From Hymenobacter taeanensis (GTDB lineage: Bacteria > Bacteroidota > Bacteroidia > Cytophagales > Hymenobacteraceae): a stretch of DNA of 64,000 nt. This document shows, one piece after another, positions 8,258-18,066 of the stretch; positions within the stretch are counted from its first letter, which is position 1, and each line of letters starts with the position of its first letter. The notes below the pieces were generated by a model. That model saw only the letters and a list, made by a program, of their open reading frames with translations, was not told where the DNA came from and made no database searches. The position numbers and the translations under genes were made by a program. The stretch covers positions 805,501 through 869,500 of the forward strand of contig NZ_CP053538.1 of NCBI RefSeq assembly GCF_013137895.1, written 5' to 3'.

Positions 8258-8943
8258 CAGGCCGAGACTAGAGAAGATGATTCAGCCGTGTGCAGTGCCC
8301 GGCGCCACTCCCAGAAGCCGTAGGCCGCCAGGCCCAGATAGACTGCGTAAAGTACGCTGGTGGGGTAGAGCTGCTTATGCCACAGAATTGGCACGTACAC
8401 GATGTCCACTATTATCCATAGCCACCAGTTTTCCAGGCGCTTGCGCATCATCAGAAACTGCGCCCCCAAGCTGCCGGCCGTGGTAAAGCTGTCCCAATAA
8501 GGTACGGTGTCCTGGGTGTAGTTATCCAGATAATAGCCAAAGCCAAAGGTGAAAGCGGGTATAAACAGTGCGCATAGCAGCCATTCCCAGCGCCGCGTGC
8601 GCGAAACCGGCAGCTCTGTTTTGCTGCGCCCACCATACAGCCACTCGTACCAGCCATACACGCTCAGCCCGATAAACATGATTTGCAGCAAGCTGTCGGA
8701 GTACAGGGCCTGCCGAAAGTACACCACTATGTATAAGGCGCAGCTGAAAATAGCCACTGGAAAATTCCAGAGTGACTCGCGGGCCGCCAGCCACACACAG
8801 GCAAAACCGGTTACAACGGCCACCCACTCCAGGGGCGTATTACCCGCGGCAGCGGTCCAGAACTCGTAAAACGACTGCGACAAAACGAAAAGCACTGCTA
8901 AGTTTAAGCCAGGCCACTCTTCCCTGACCGGGTTGCGCGGCAA
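8257..8943 (-). CDS. pnuC: Nicotinamide riboside transporter PnuC
   Basis: 228 residues, about seven hydrophobic helices. The PnuC signature is clear: EWVAVVTGFACVWLAARES near residues 40-58, the YGWYEWLYGG loop, and near the end YFGxW-like IIVDIVYVPILWHKQLYPTSVLYAVYLGLAAYGFWEW. It carries out facilitated uptake of nicotinamide riboside, made one-way by the kinase encoded directly downstream (1-base overlap). The frame opens at TTG 8943. A shorter start at an internal GTG (VLFVLSQSFYEFW) is possible because typical PnuC proteins begin close to the first helix. Confidence 0.9.
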   Translation of the reverse strand: MPRNPVREEWPGLNLAVLFVLSQSFYEFWTAAAGNTPLEWVAVVTGFACVWLAARESLWNFPVAIFSCALYIVVYFRQALYSDSLLQIMFIGLSVYGWYEWLYGGRSKTELPVSRTRRWEWLLCALFIPAFTFGFGYYLDNYTQDTVPYWDSFTTAGSLGAQFLMMRKRLENWWLWIIVDIVYVPILWHKQLYPTSVLYAVYLGLAAYGFWEWRRALHTAESSSLVSA

Positions 8944-9017
8944 AGACCAAAGCTAACCCGCCACGGGTTAATTTTGCGGCTGTCCCTTGTTTTTCTTCCT
9001 CACTGGCACTGCCCCTT

Positions 9018-9341
9018 ATGCTCCCCGAACTCACCCCCGAAGACCTGCACGCCCGCCTGCAGCGCGGCGATGACCTCCAGCTCATCGATGTGCGCCAGCC
9101 CGAAGAGTACGCGTACTGCCGCATTGCAGGCAGCCACCTGATTCCGCTGGGTGAGCTGGCCAGCCGGGTAGAGGAAATTGACCCCGATAGGCCTACGGTG
9201 CTCATCTGCCACCACGGGGTGCGCTCCATGCAGGCCCTAGCTTACCTGCAGCACCGCCACGAAATGACCAACCTCCTGAACCTGCGCGGCGGCATTCACG
9301 CCTGGAGCACCCGCGTCGATCCGTCGGTAGCAGTGTACTAG
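9018..9341 (+). CDS. Single-domain rhodanese-like sulfurtransferase
   Basis: 107 residues covering one rhodanese domain: LIDVRQPEEYAYCRIAGSHLIPLGEL (CH2A motif region) and the active loop ICHHGVRS with the catalytic cysteine in CxxGxR form, ending LRGGIHAWS. It probably carries persulfide sulfur in the cytoplasm; the acceptor is unknown. Divergent from pnuC, followed by hrpB after 86 bases. The stop codon TAG lies in a CTAGGCCA octamer, and the following bases (TAGGCCACTCGG) are repeated after rplM. Confidence 0.88.
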   Translation: MLPELTPEDLHARLQRGDDLQLIDVRQPEEYAYCRIAGSHLIPLGELASRVEEIDPDRPTVLICHHGVRSMQALAYLQHRHEMTNLLNLRGGIHAWSTRVDPSVAVY

Positions 9342-9427
9342 GCCACTCGGTTTGCCCCAGAACAACTCCGCACCCTCCGCGCAAACACCGCGTCCTCTGC
9401 GGGCTAAACCCGCCTGAACAATACGCC

Positions 9428-11956
9428 ATGCTCCTCCCCGACCTCCCGATAAGAGACGCCCTACCCGAGCTGCTGCAAACGCTAGCGGCATTTACCATAG
9501 CTGTACTGCAGGCTCCGCCCGGCGCGGGTAAAACGACCGTGGTACCACTGGCCCTGCTGGATGCACCGTGGCGGGAAGGAGGCCGAATACTTGTGCTGGA
9601 ACCCCGACGGCTGGCAGCCCGGGCAGCAGCCATCCGCATGGCCCAGCTCCTGGGTGAGCCCGTAGGCCAAACGGTAGGGTACCGCATGCGCCTGGAAAGT
9701 AAAGTATCGGCGCAAACCCGAATTGAAGTAGTCACAGAAGTAATTCTGACCCGTCAGCTTCAGGATGACCCGGCCCTGGAAGGCGTGGCAGCGGTGCTGT
9801 TTGATGAATTTCACGAGCGTAGCCTGCAGGCCGACCTTGGCCTTGCACTGGCGCTGGATGCCCAAAGTGTGCTGCGGCCGGATCTACGCCTGCTGGTTAT
9901 GTCGGCCACGCTGGACGCTGACCGGCTTGGCGCTTGGCTGGGTGCGCCAGTGGTGCGCAGCCTAGGCCGCATGTTTCCGGTAGAAACGCACTACTTAAGC
10001 CCGGCGCGGGCCGCTACTGCCAGCCGTCGGCCCCACGAAAAGCTGCAGGATCTTACACCAGTCATCATCCGCGAAGCTCTGGCGGAGCACGCCACTGGCG
10101 ACGTGCTGGTATTCTTGCCTGGCCTAGCCGACCAGCGCCGCGTGGCAGATAAGCTCGCCTCGCTGCCCGATACCATTGATATACACGTGCTGCACGGGGA
10201 GCTGCCCGCCGAGCAGCAGGATGCAGCCCTGCGCCCGGCTGCTAATGGCCGCCGCAAGATTGTGCTGGCCACCAGCATCGCCGAAACCAGCTTAACTATT
10301 GAAGGCGTCACGATAGTAGTAGATGGCGGTTACGCCCGCGTGCCCCGTTTCGAGCCGCGCACTGGCCTTACCACCTTGGGTACTGAGCCCGTGAGCCAGG
10401 CCGCCGCCGATCAGCGCCGGGGCCGCGCGGGCCGCCTCGGGCCCGGCACTTGCTACCGGCTCTGGACAGCCCACGACTACGAGCAACTCCCTCACCACCT
10501 CGCCCCCGAAATTCTTACCGCCGACCTCAGCGCCCTGGCCCTGGAGCTGGCCCTCTGGGGTGCCCGCGACGCATCAGCCCTGCGCTGGCTGGATGCCCCG
10601 CCCGCCCCGGCGCTGGCCCAGGCCCGTGAGCTGCTGGTACGCCTGCAGGCCCTCACGCCCGATTGCCACCCTACTGCCCACGGCCGCCTGCTGGCAGGCC
10701 TGGGCCTGGCCCCACGCCTCGCCCACCTGGTAGTGCGCGGCAAAGAAACAGGCCACGGCGCTACGGCATGCGCTCTGGCGGCTTTGCTCACCGAGCGCGA
10801 TATTCTGCGCCCCGCCGATGGCTCTTTTGGCCCACCAGATTTGCGCCTACGCCTGGAGGCTCTGGTAACGGGCCGGGCCCCGCTCCCCGGGCTGCAACCC
10901 GATGCCGGCGCGGTGCGCCGGGTGCGGGAAGCCGCCGCCGTGCTCCGCAACCGCGCCGGGGTAAGAGGAGAAATAGAGCCTGACGTAGCGGGGCTACTGG
11001 CCGCCCTGGCCTACCCCGACCGCCTAGGCCAACGGGAAACTCCAGAGCGCGTGCGCCTGGTAACCGGCCAGCGGGCCACGCTGCCTGCCGAGTACTTTAG
11101 CTCCCAGGATGCGTACTTTGCCGTGGCCGCGCTGGATGGCACCGCCGCCCAACCCCGGGCTGGCTTAGCAGCTCCGCTCAGCAAAGCCGAGCTAGAAGAG
11201 CACTTCGCCACGCAGATAGAAACGCTGGAGGAAGTACGGTGGGATGAGGCTACCGGCCGCGTAGTAGCGCGCCGCCTGCGCCGCTTGGGGGCACTGGTTT
11301 TATCTGAAGCTAACCTGCCCAACCCAAGCTCCGAAGCTATTTCGGCGGCACTACTGGGAGCTTTGCGGACCGCAGGCATCAGTCGGCTGCCCTGGAGCGA
11401 GGCGGCCACCCAAGTGCGGGAGCGGCTGGCATTTCTGCAGCATCTGGCGCCTGATAACTGGCCTAGCGTTTCAGATGAGCAGCTGCTGGACGAACTGGAG
11501 GATTGGCTTGGCCCGTACCTCACCAACGTAAAGTCCATGGCTGAGCTGAGCCGGGTAGATTTAGCTGAAGCCCTGCTCAACCGCCTGCCCGGGGGCTGGG
11601 CCCAGCGCCAGGAACTCGACAAGCTGGCCCCCTCTCACCTTGAGGTGCCCACCGGCTCCCACATCCGGCTAGACTACTCCGAGCCGGCGGCTCCGGTGCT
11701 GGCCGTGCGGCTGCAGGAAGTATTTGGACTGCTGGATACGCCTATGGTAGGCGGCGGGCGCGTGCCTCTCACGCTCCATCTGCTCTCGCCCGGCTACCGC
11801 CCCGCCCAGGTCACGCGCGACTTGCGCAGCTTCTGGACCAGCAGCTACTTTGAGGTGCGCAAGGAGCTGCGCGGGCGTTACCCCAAGCATTATTGGCCCG
11901 AGAACCCGTTGGAGGCGCAAGCTATCCGGGGTACCAAAAAGCAGAACGGCTTGTAG
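9428..11956 (+). CDS. hrpB: ATP-dependent helicase HrpB (DEAH-type)
   Basis: 842 residues, the usual HrpB length. RecA-like domain 1 holds Walker A PPGAGKTT (residues ~31-38), DEFH (~126) with ERSLQADLGL, and SAT (LVMSATLD). Domain 2 holds VLHGELP, VLATSIAETSLTIEGV and DQRRGRAGR (motif VI). HA2-like, OB-like and HrpB C-terminal domains follow, ending YWPENPLEAQAI as in the family. Proposed RNA helicase of poorly known role; some homologues act on mRNA. It is separated from the downstream SDR by a bidirectional terminator. Confidence 0.93.
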   Translation: MLLPDLPIRDALPELLQTLAAFTIAVLQAPPGAGKTTVVPLALLDAPWREGGRILVLEPRRLAARAAAIRMAQLLGEPVGQTVGYRMRLESKVSAQTRIEVVTEVILTRQLQDDPALEGVAAVLFDEFHERSLQADLGLALALDAQSVLRPDLRLLVMSATLDADRLGAWLGAPVVRSLGRMFPVETHYLSPARAATASRRPHEKLQDLTPVIIREALAEHATGDVLVFLPGLADQRRVADKLASLPDTIDIHVLHGELPAEQQDAALRPAANGRRKIVLATSIAETSLTIEGVTIVVDGGYARVPRFEPRTGLTTLGTEPVSQAAADQRRGRAGRLGPGTCYRLWTAHDYEQLPHHLAPEILTADLSALALELALWGARDASALRWLDAPPAPALAQARELLVRLQALTPDCHPTAHGRLLAGLGLAPRLAHLVVRGKETGHGATACALAALLTERDILRPADGSFGPPDLRLRLEALVTGRAPLPGLQPDAGAVRRVREAAAVLRNRAGVRGEIEPDVAGLLAALAYPDRLGQRETPERVRLVTGQRATLPAEYFSSQDAYFAVAALDGTAAQPRAGLAAPLSKAELEEHFATQIETLEEVRWDEATGRVVARRLRRLGALVLSEANLPNPSSEAISAALLGALRTAGISRLPWSEAATQVRERLAFLQHLAPDNWPSVSDEQLLDELEDWLGPYLTNVKSMAELSRVDLAEALLNRLPGGWAQRQELDKLAPSHLEVPTGSHIRLDYSEPAAPVLAVRLQEVFGLLDTPMVGGGRVPLTLHLLSPGYRPAQVTRDLRSFWTSSYFEVRKELRGRYPKHYWPENPLEAQAIRGTKKQNGL

Positions 11957-11984
11957 GCTACTGCAAGGCTACATCTATCCATAA

Positions 11985-12025
11985 AGCAAACAGCCCCGCA
12001 GTTATACACTGCGGGGCTGTTTGCT
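11985..12025. terminator. Bidirectional intrinsic terminator between hrpB and the SDR gene
   Basis: Perfect 18-bp stem (11985-12002 with 12008-12025), loop TATAC, T-rich on the right and A-rich on the left. It serves hrpB on plus and the dehydrogenase on minus. Confidence 0.85.
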
Positions 12026-12038
12026 TGGTTTTTGTTGC

Positions 12039-12884
12039 TTACTCGCCGGCCGGGAAGTCAGCGGAGTCGCCGAGGTCGGCTACAGCTTCCAGATCTTTCA
12101 CTAGGCTAGTAAATTTTTCGCGGGCACCTTTCACAGCGGCTTTGCCGAGGGGCAGGTGCAACGGAGGATTTTCCTGGCGCACCACGTCGAACATGATTTT
12201 GGCAGCGCGCTGCGGGTCGCCGGGCTGCTTGCCGCTGTAGCTCTGAATGCCTTTGAGGTTTTCGCCCACGGTAGAGCGGTAATCCTCAATCTTGGTATCG
12301 ACGTAGGTAGCCGAGCTGCCGGCCCACTCCGTGCGGAAGCCGCTGGGCTCAATGTTCGTGACTTTGATGCCGAGGGGAGCCACCTGCTGAGCCAGACTCT
12401 CACCAATGGCCTCCAGGGCAAATTTGCTGGCGTTGTACACACCCACCCCAGGGAAGGTTTTCAGGCCACCAATGCTGGTGATGTTGAGCACGTGGCCGCT
12501 TTTCCGCTCGCGCAAGTGAGGCAGCACTGCCCGGAGCACGCGCAACGGCCCGAACACGTTTACATCAAACTGGCGCTGCACTTCGGCATCGTCAATTTCT
12601 TCAATGCTGCCCAAAGAGCCGTAGCCCGCGTTGTTAACGACCACGTCCAACTGGCCGAAATGCTCGATAGCTGCCTGTACGGCTGCCTTTACTTGCTGCT
12701 CATGCACTACATCGCACACAAAGCCGCGGCCGTTTTCGCCGGCTTTTTGCGTGAACTCATCGGCCTGCTCCTGCTTGCGGAAGGTGGCGGCTACTTTGTC
12801 GCCATTGCTGAGGCAATACTCGGCCAACTCTTTGCCGAAACCGGTGCTTACGCCGGTAATAAACCAGGTTTTAGTGTCTGCCAT
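12039..12884 (-). CDS. Short-chain dehydrogenase/reductase (classical SDR)
   Basis: 281 residues with a Rossmann fold. The cofactor motif TGVSTGFG sits at residues ~10-17, NNAG at ~86-89, the catalytic serine in NITSIGG, and the YNASK catalytic pair (Tyr/Lys) at ~155-159. FRK after the second strand suggests NADP preference, which is an inference. The C-terminal ~90 residues (SSATYVDTKIEDYRS...) match the subgroup of SDRs often annotated as oxidoreductases of the retinol-dehydrogenase type. Substrate unknown. Single gene, with its own start 434 bases before guaB in divergent orientation. Confidence 0.88.
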   Translation of the reverse strand: MADTKTWFITGVSTGFGKELAEYCLSNGDKVAATFRKQEQADEFTQKAGENGRGFVCDVVHEQQVKAAVQAAIEHFGQLDVVVNNAGYGSLGSIEEIDDAEVQRQFDVNVFGPLRVLRAVLPHLRERKSGHVLNITSIGGLKTFPGVGVYNASKFALEAIGESLAQQVAPLGIKVTNIEPSGFRTEWAGSSATYVDTKIEDYRSTVGENLKGIQSYSGKQPGDPQRAAKIMFDVVRQENPPLHLPLGKAAVKGAREKFTSLVKDLEAVADLGDSADFPAGE

Positions 12885-13029
12885 GGAAGTTCGAGGGAAA
12901 AAATGAGAAGAAGCCCACCTATTATTTCAGCAGGCTGGGAAGTATAACTGAAGAAATAGCTCAGGAGTTTTGAAGGGCCTGAAATATGCTCCGGCTTCGC
13001 TCTAAGTAGCGCATTCATGATTTACTCAT

Positions 13030-13165
13030 AAAGCGCCCCCAAATTGGGGAGACTTACTTAAAATCATCATCTCCGCAGTGCTTGCGGTATCTCTATTCCC
13101 GTTTCTCATCTCAACAGCTCCCCTCAGCGGAAAGCCCCAGTGAAATTCATTGGGGCTTTTTTAGT
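13030..13165 (+). ncRNA. Possible small RNA with intrinsic terminator upstream of guaB
   Basis: No ORF of note lies between the SDR start (12884) and guaB (13319). Instead there are three successive hairpins on the plus strand: CCCCAAATTGGGG (13037-13049), CCGCA/TGCGG (13073-13087) and a terminator AAAGCCCCA (13131-13139) / TGGGGCTTT (13151-13159) followed by a T-tract. Something is terminated here, and no protein gene on the plus strand precedes it. It could be a free sRNA or an attenuated guaB leader. I found no match to tmRNA, 6S, SRP or RNase P signatures by eye. Confidence 0.4.
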
Positions 13166-13294
13166 TAAGGTCTCGCCAAGCAAATATTGCGGTCCGGGGC
13201 AGCTGAGTGGCAAGATTTAACACAAGCACAATTTGGAAATTGGAGGCCTACAATCGGAAACCCAATTATTAGCCGTAATTTTACCCGGCAATAA

Positions 13295-14791
<1,497 letters not shown>

Positions 14792-14818
14792 CTACGGTTG
14801 AGCTTGCTGCTCACAGGT

Positions 14819-14849
14819 TTTGCCGGTGCCCTACGTAGGGCACCGGCAA
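14819..14849. terminator. Intrinsic terminator after guaB
   Basis: Near-perfect palindrome TTTGCCGGTGCCCTA / TAGGGCACCGGCAAA, followed by TTTGTTTTC on the plus strand. Confidence 0.8.
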
Positions 14850-15004
14850 ATTTGTTTTCATTGGAGCCGCATTGCCAGGGGCTTAAGCTGCGAGCAACAT
14901 CTAATTTCGTTAGTACACGATAAGAGTCTGCTTTTAGCCCTGTATCTTGGCTGTCCTTTTAACCCATTTGCGGGATTCTAGGCCTCTGTACTTAACCCGG
15001 ATTC

Positions 15005-17104
15005 ATGTCTCTCTCCCGGAAGTCATCTTCCTTTATGCAGCCATTCGCCATACTCAGCTGGGTTGGGCTTTTGGTGTGTACACTTCTCTACGCCCGCCCT
15101 GCGCTGGCGCCCGGAGTGGGTACCCCGCCGGGTTGGCTGCTGCTGGGAGTGCAGGCAGTATTTGCGGCGGCCGTGTTCCTGCAGGAGCGCGCCCGCCCCG
15201 ACCGCCTGCGGGGCCTAGACTTTGTAGGCCTGCTCCGAAACCTGGTTTTTGGGCCCGGGCTGCTGGCCACGGTTTGCGTGGTGCTGCACTTAGTGGAGCG
15301 GCTTCTCAAAGCCGAGATGCCCGGCACGAGTCCCCTGCTGTTTACAGTTCTCTACACCGTAAACGTAGGCCTGTTCATTCTCTTTCTGGCCCGCACCAAT
15401 TACAGCTGGCGTTCCTTGGTGCTATTCCGCTCTTCTGCCCGGCTGCGCCGGATCTGGGAGTGGTTTGAGCTGCTGCTGGGCTTCACCCTCCTGCTAAGCC
15501 TGGTACCCCGGTCCTTACCCTACAGTCTGACGACTGCCCTGCTGGGTGGCTTGGCCGTATTGGGCGTGTACATCAGCAGCCACCAGAAATGGGTGGCTTA
15601 CCTCAATCGGCGCCAGAAAATTCAGGCAGTTCTGCTGCAGTCGGGCGTGATTGTGGCCATGGGCATTTTTGCGGCCTACTTCCTGCAAACCCAGTACGAT
15701 CCGCTGCTGGTGGCGCCAGCGCCCCAGCACGCCTTTCTGGTACTGAATGCTTTCTTCGCCGCCTTCTATGCCTTCATGGGCCTAATGGTTACCTTCTTTA
15801 ATCTGCCCACGGCCGGTGTATTTGAGCAGAAGCGGGAAGAAATTCTAAGCCTGCAGCGCCTCACCCAGCTCATCCAGAAAAGCCAAACGCCTGAGGAGGT
15901 GTACCGCATGCTGTTCGACTCTGCCATTCAGACGGTAGAGGCCGATGCCGCTTGGCTGGAAGTTGAGAGTATTGATAACAGTGAGTACACCGGGCAGCAT
16001 TACCACGTCAGCCCCGATCAGGCGGCGGCCATTCAGCGCCTACTCACAGAGTATAACCTGGGCCACATTGAGTACCTCAATAACGACCTGCAGAACAGCG
16101 CCGGCTTCCGGAGCCTGGAGCTACCCTATGGCTCCCTGATTGTAATGCCCCTGCGCTCCAGCAAACGCCAGTACGGCGCGCTGTATATGCTCAAGGAGCA
16201 GCGCCAGGGCTTCGACCGTGAGAACCTGAGCATCCTGCAAACCTTCACCAGCCAAACGGTACTCAGCATTGAGAACCTACAGCTGATGCAGGCATCCATC
16301 CAGAACCAACTGGTGCAGGAAGAGCTCAAAATTGCCTCCTCGGTGCAGGATAGTCTGATTCCGAAGGATCTGCCGATTGACAACTGGTTTGAAATCAGCT
16401 CTCACGCGCAGGCGGCCAAAGAAGTAGGGGGCGACTTTTACGACTTCCTGCACCTACCCGGCCGGCGCTTGGCGGTGCTCATCGGCGACGTTTCGGGTAA
16501 GGGCATTACGGCGGCCTTCCACGTGGCCCAGATGAAGGGTATTTTTCATGCCCTAATGCAGGAAAACCCCTTGGCGCGCAACGAACGGGAGAAGTTTCCG
16601 GTGCCCAGCAAGTTTATGGCCCAGGCCAACAACGCCCTGGCTCGCTGTCTAGAAAAGGCGGCTTTCATCACGGCCTCTCTTTACATTATTGATTATGAGC
16701 ACGGCGGCTTCGTGTTTGCCCGTGCCGGCCATTGCCACACGTTGTACTACCACTCTATTAAGGAAGAGGTATCATACTTCCATACGGCAGGCCTGGGCTT
16801 AGGCATCATCCGCAATGATTCCTATGAAAAGCACATCAAAAACCAGTTTTATGATTACAACCCCGGCGATGTAATGGTGATTTACACCGATGGCATTGTG
16901 GAAGCCCGCAATGCGGCCGGGGAAGAGTACGGCGAAAATCGCCTTTTGCTTATGCTGGAACGCACCTATTACATGGATGCGGCCGTTATTAAGGAGAAGA
17001 TTCTGGCTGATTTAGAAGAGTTCAGTCGCGGGCAGCCCATGCACGACGACCAAACGCTGCTCGTCATTAAATTCCGAGCGTCCCAACCCGATATTCCCCT
17101 TTAA
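15005..17104 (+). CDS. Membrane-anchored PP2C-type (SpoIIE/RsbU-like) serine phosphatase with GAF domain
   Basis: 699 residues. Residues 1-265 contain about seven hydrophobic helices. A coiled linker (~270-285) leads to a GAF domain (~285-430). A second helix (EELKIASSVQDSLIPKDLP, the RsbU/SpoIIE entry motif) precedes the PP2C-like phosphatase (~460-695) with metal-binding GGDFYDF (~474), GDVSGKGI, YTDGIVEA and HDDQTLLVIK. It would dephosphorylate the STAS protein encoded 14 bases downstream in response to a membrane or GAF signal. The three genes 15005-17885 form one partner-switching operon ending in a strong terminator. Confidence 0.93.
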   Translation: MSLSRKSSSFMQPFAILSWVGLLVCTLLYARPALAPGVGTPPGWLLLGVQAVFAAAVFLQERARPDRLRGLDFVGLLRNLVFGPGLLATVCVVLHLVERLLKAEMPGTSPLLFTVLYTVNVGLFILFLARTNYSWRSLVLFRSSARLRRIWEWFELLLGFTLLLSLVPRSLPYSLTTALLGGLAVLGVYISSHQKWVAYLNRRQKIQAVLLQSGVIVAMGIFAAYFLQTQYDPLLVAPAPQHAFLVLNAFFAAFYAFMGLMVTFFNLPTAGVFEQKREEILSLQRLTQLIQKSQTPEEVYRMLFDSAIQTVEADAAWLEVESIDNSEYTGQHYHVSPDQAAAIQRLLTEYNLGHIEYLNNDLQNSAGFRSLELPYGSLIVMPLRSSKRQYGALYMLKEQRQGFDRENLSILQTFTSQTVLSIENLQLMQASIQNQLVQEELKIASSVQDSLIPKDLPIDNWFEISSHAQAAKEVGGDFYDFLHLPGRRLAVLIGDVSGKGITAAFHVAQMKGIFHALMQENPLARNEREKFPVPSKFMAQANNALARCLEKAAFITASLYIIDYEHGGFVFARAGHCHTLYYHSIKEEVSYFHTAGLGLGIIRNDSYEKHIKNQFYDYNPGDVMVIYTDGIVEARNAAGEEYGENRLLLMLERTYYMDAAVIKEKILADLEEFSRGQPMHDDQTLLVIKFRASQPDIPL

Positions 17105-17118
17105 CGTAGCCTTGGGAT

Positions 17119-17448
17119 ATGAAAATCAACCAACACACCACCGACCATACCTTCACCCTAGTTCTGGATGGCGAATTGGATGCCAGCTCCTCCGTATTAC
17201 TTGACACGGAGCTGAACCAACCATCTATTCTGGAGTACCAGAAAGTTCTGATTGATTGCCAGAAGCTGAACTACATTTCCTCTGCCGGATTAGGCGTGTT
17301 TATTTCTCATTTGCAGCGCTTTCAGGATGCCAACGTAAAACTGGTGTTCTTTAACATGCAGGAGAAAGTGCACAATGTATTTGAAATTCTAGGCCTGGAC
17401 TCACTGCTCACAATTGTGCCATCGCAAGCTGAGGCCACCGCTATTTAA
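17119..17448 (+). CDS. STAS-domain anti-sigma-factor antagonist (SpoIIAA/RsbV-like)
   Basis: 109 residues, one STAS domain. The phosphoacceptor loop reads LNYISSAGLGVFISHL; by alignment with SpoIIAA (D-S-S-G-L-G) the likely phosphoserine is Ser55. It should bind the HATPase protein encoded next when unphosphorylated, and be reset by the upstream phosphatase. Translation probably starts at ATG 17119. It lies 14 bases after the phosphatase gene and 23 before the kinase gene. Confidence 0.92.
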   Translation: MKINQHTTDHTFTLVLDGELDASSSVLLDTELNQPSILEYQKVLIDCQKLNYISSAGLGVFISHLQRFQDANVKLVFFNMQEKVHNVFEILGLDSLLTIVPSQAEATAI

Positions 17449-17471
17449 CCCTACGGGACTACAAGCAGGGA

Positions 17472-17885
17472 ATGAAAAACGCTATAAGAGTCAGCTGCAC
17501 TCGCCGCAACCTAAAGGTAGTGCGTGACTTTGTGAGCGAGTTTCTGGAACACTACAAGCTCTCAGAGCTACAAATCAATCAAGTTGTGTTGGCTGTTGAT
17601 GAAGTAGTGGCCAATCTTATTATTCACGGCAACAGTGAAGATGAGTCGCGGTTTTTGGATGTGCGCCTCACCATGCAAGGCAAGGAGTTTGGCATTGAGT
17701 TGGAAGACGAAAGCTCTACCTCCTACTCCCCTTCCAGCTACCGGGAACCAGATTTACAAGAGTTCGTCAGGATTGGCAAGAAAGGCGGCGTAGGCATGAT
17801 GCTAGTAAACCGCATTATGGATCGGGTAGAGTTTTCTACCCAAGGGGTTCATAATATTTGTCGGTTGTACAAGAAACTAGCCTAA
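17472..17885 (+). CDS. ATP-binding anti-sigma-type serine kinase (RsbW/SpoIIAB-like HATPase)
   Basis: 137 residues, a compact GHKL domain. The N-box is VVLAVDEVVANLIIHG (E/N pair, residues ~41-56), the G1 region is ELEDESSTSYSP, and the glycine-rich G2 is KKGGVGMMLVNRIMD. In the family it phosphorylates the STAS antagonist or sequesters a target. Bacteroidota lack SigB/SigF-type sigma factors and none is encoded here, so the output protein is unknown. Last gene of the operon. Confidence 0.92.
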   Translation: MKNAIRVSCTRRNLKVVRDFVSEFLEHYKLSELQINQVVLAVDEVVANLIIHGNSEDESRFLDVRLTMQGKEFGIELEDESSTSYSPSSYREPDLQEFVRIGKKGGVGMMLVNRIMDRVEFSTQGVHNICRLYKKLA

Positions 17886-17906
17886 GTTTCGTTTAGCAAT
17901 AGAAAG

Positions 17907-17934
17907 AAAAGCACCCTAACTACCGGGTGCTTTT
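17907..17934 (+). terminator. Intrinsic terminator of the partner-switching operon
   Basis: AAAAGCACCC (17907-17916) pairs with GGGTGCTTTT (17925-17934), followed by more T (eight in all). Confidence 0.88.
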
Positions 17935-18066
17935 TTTTATGCCTGTCTGGCAAATTGCTAAACTCCGCGCGGCGGAAAAAAATCCGTAAAATTGCGTTAG
18001 CCAGCCGTCCATGTCCGGGGCACACTCCGGCCGGCCTGAGCGCTTAGAAGAATACTTTCCTCCCGT

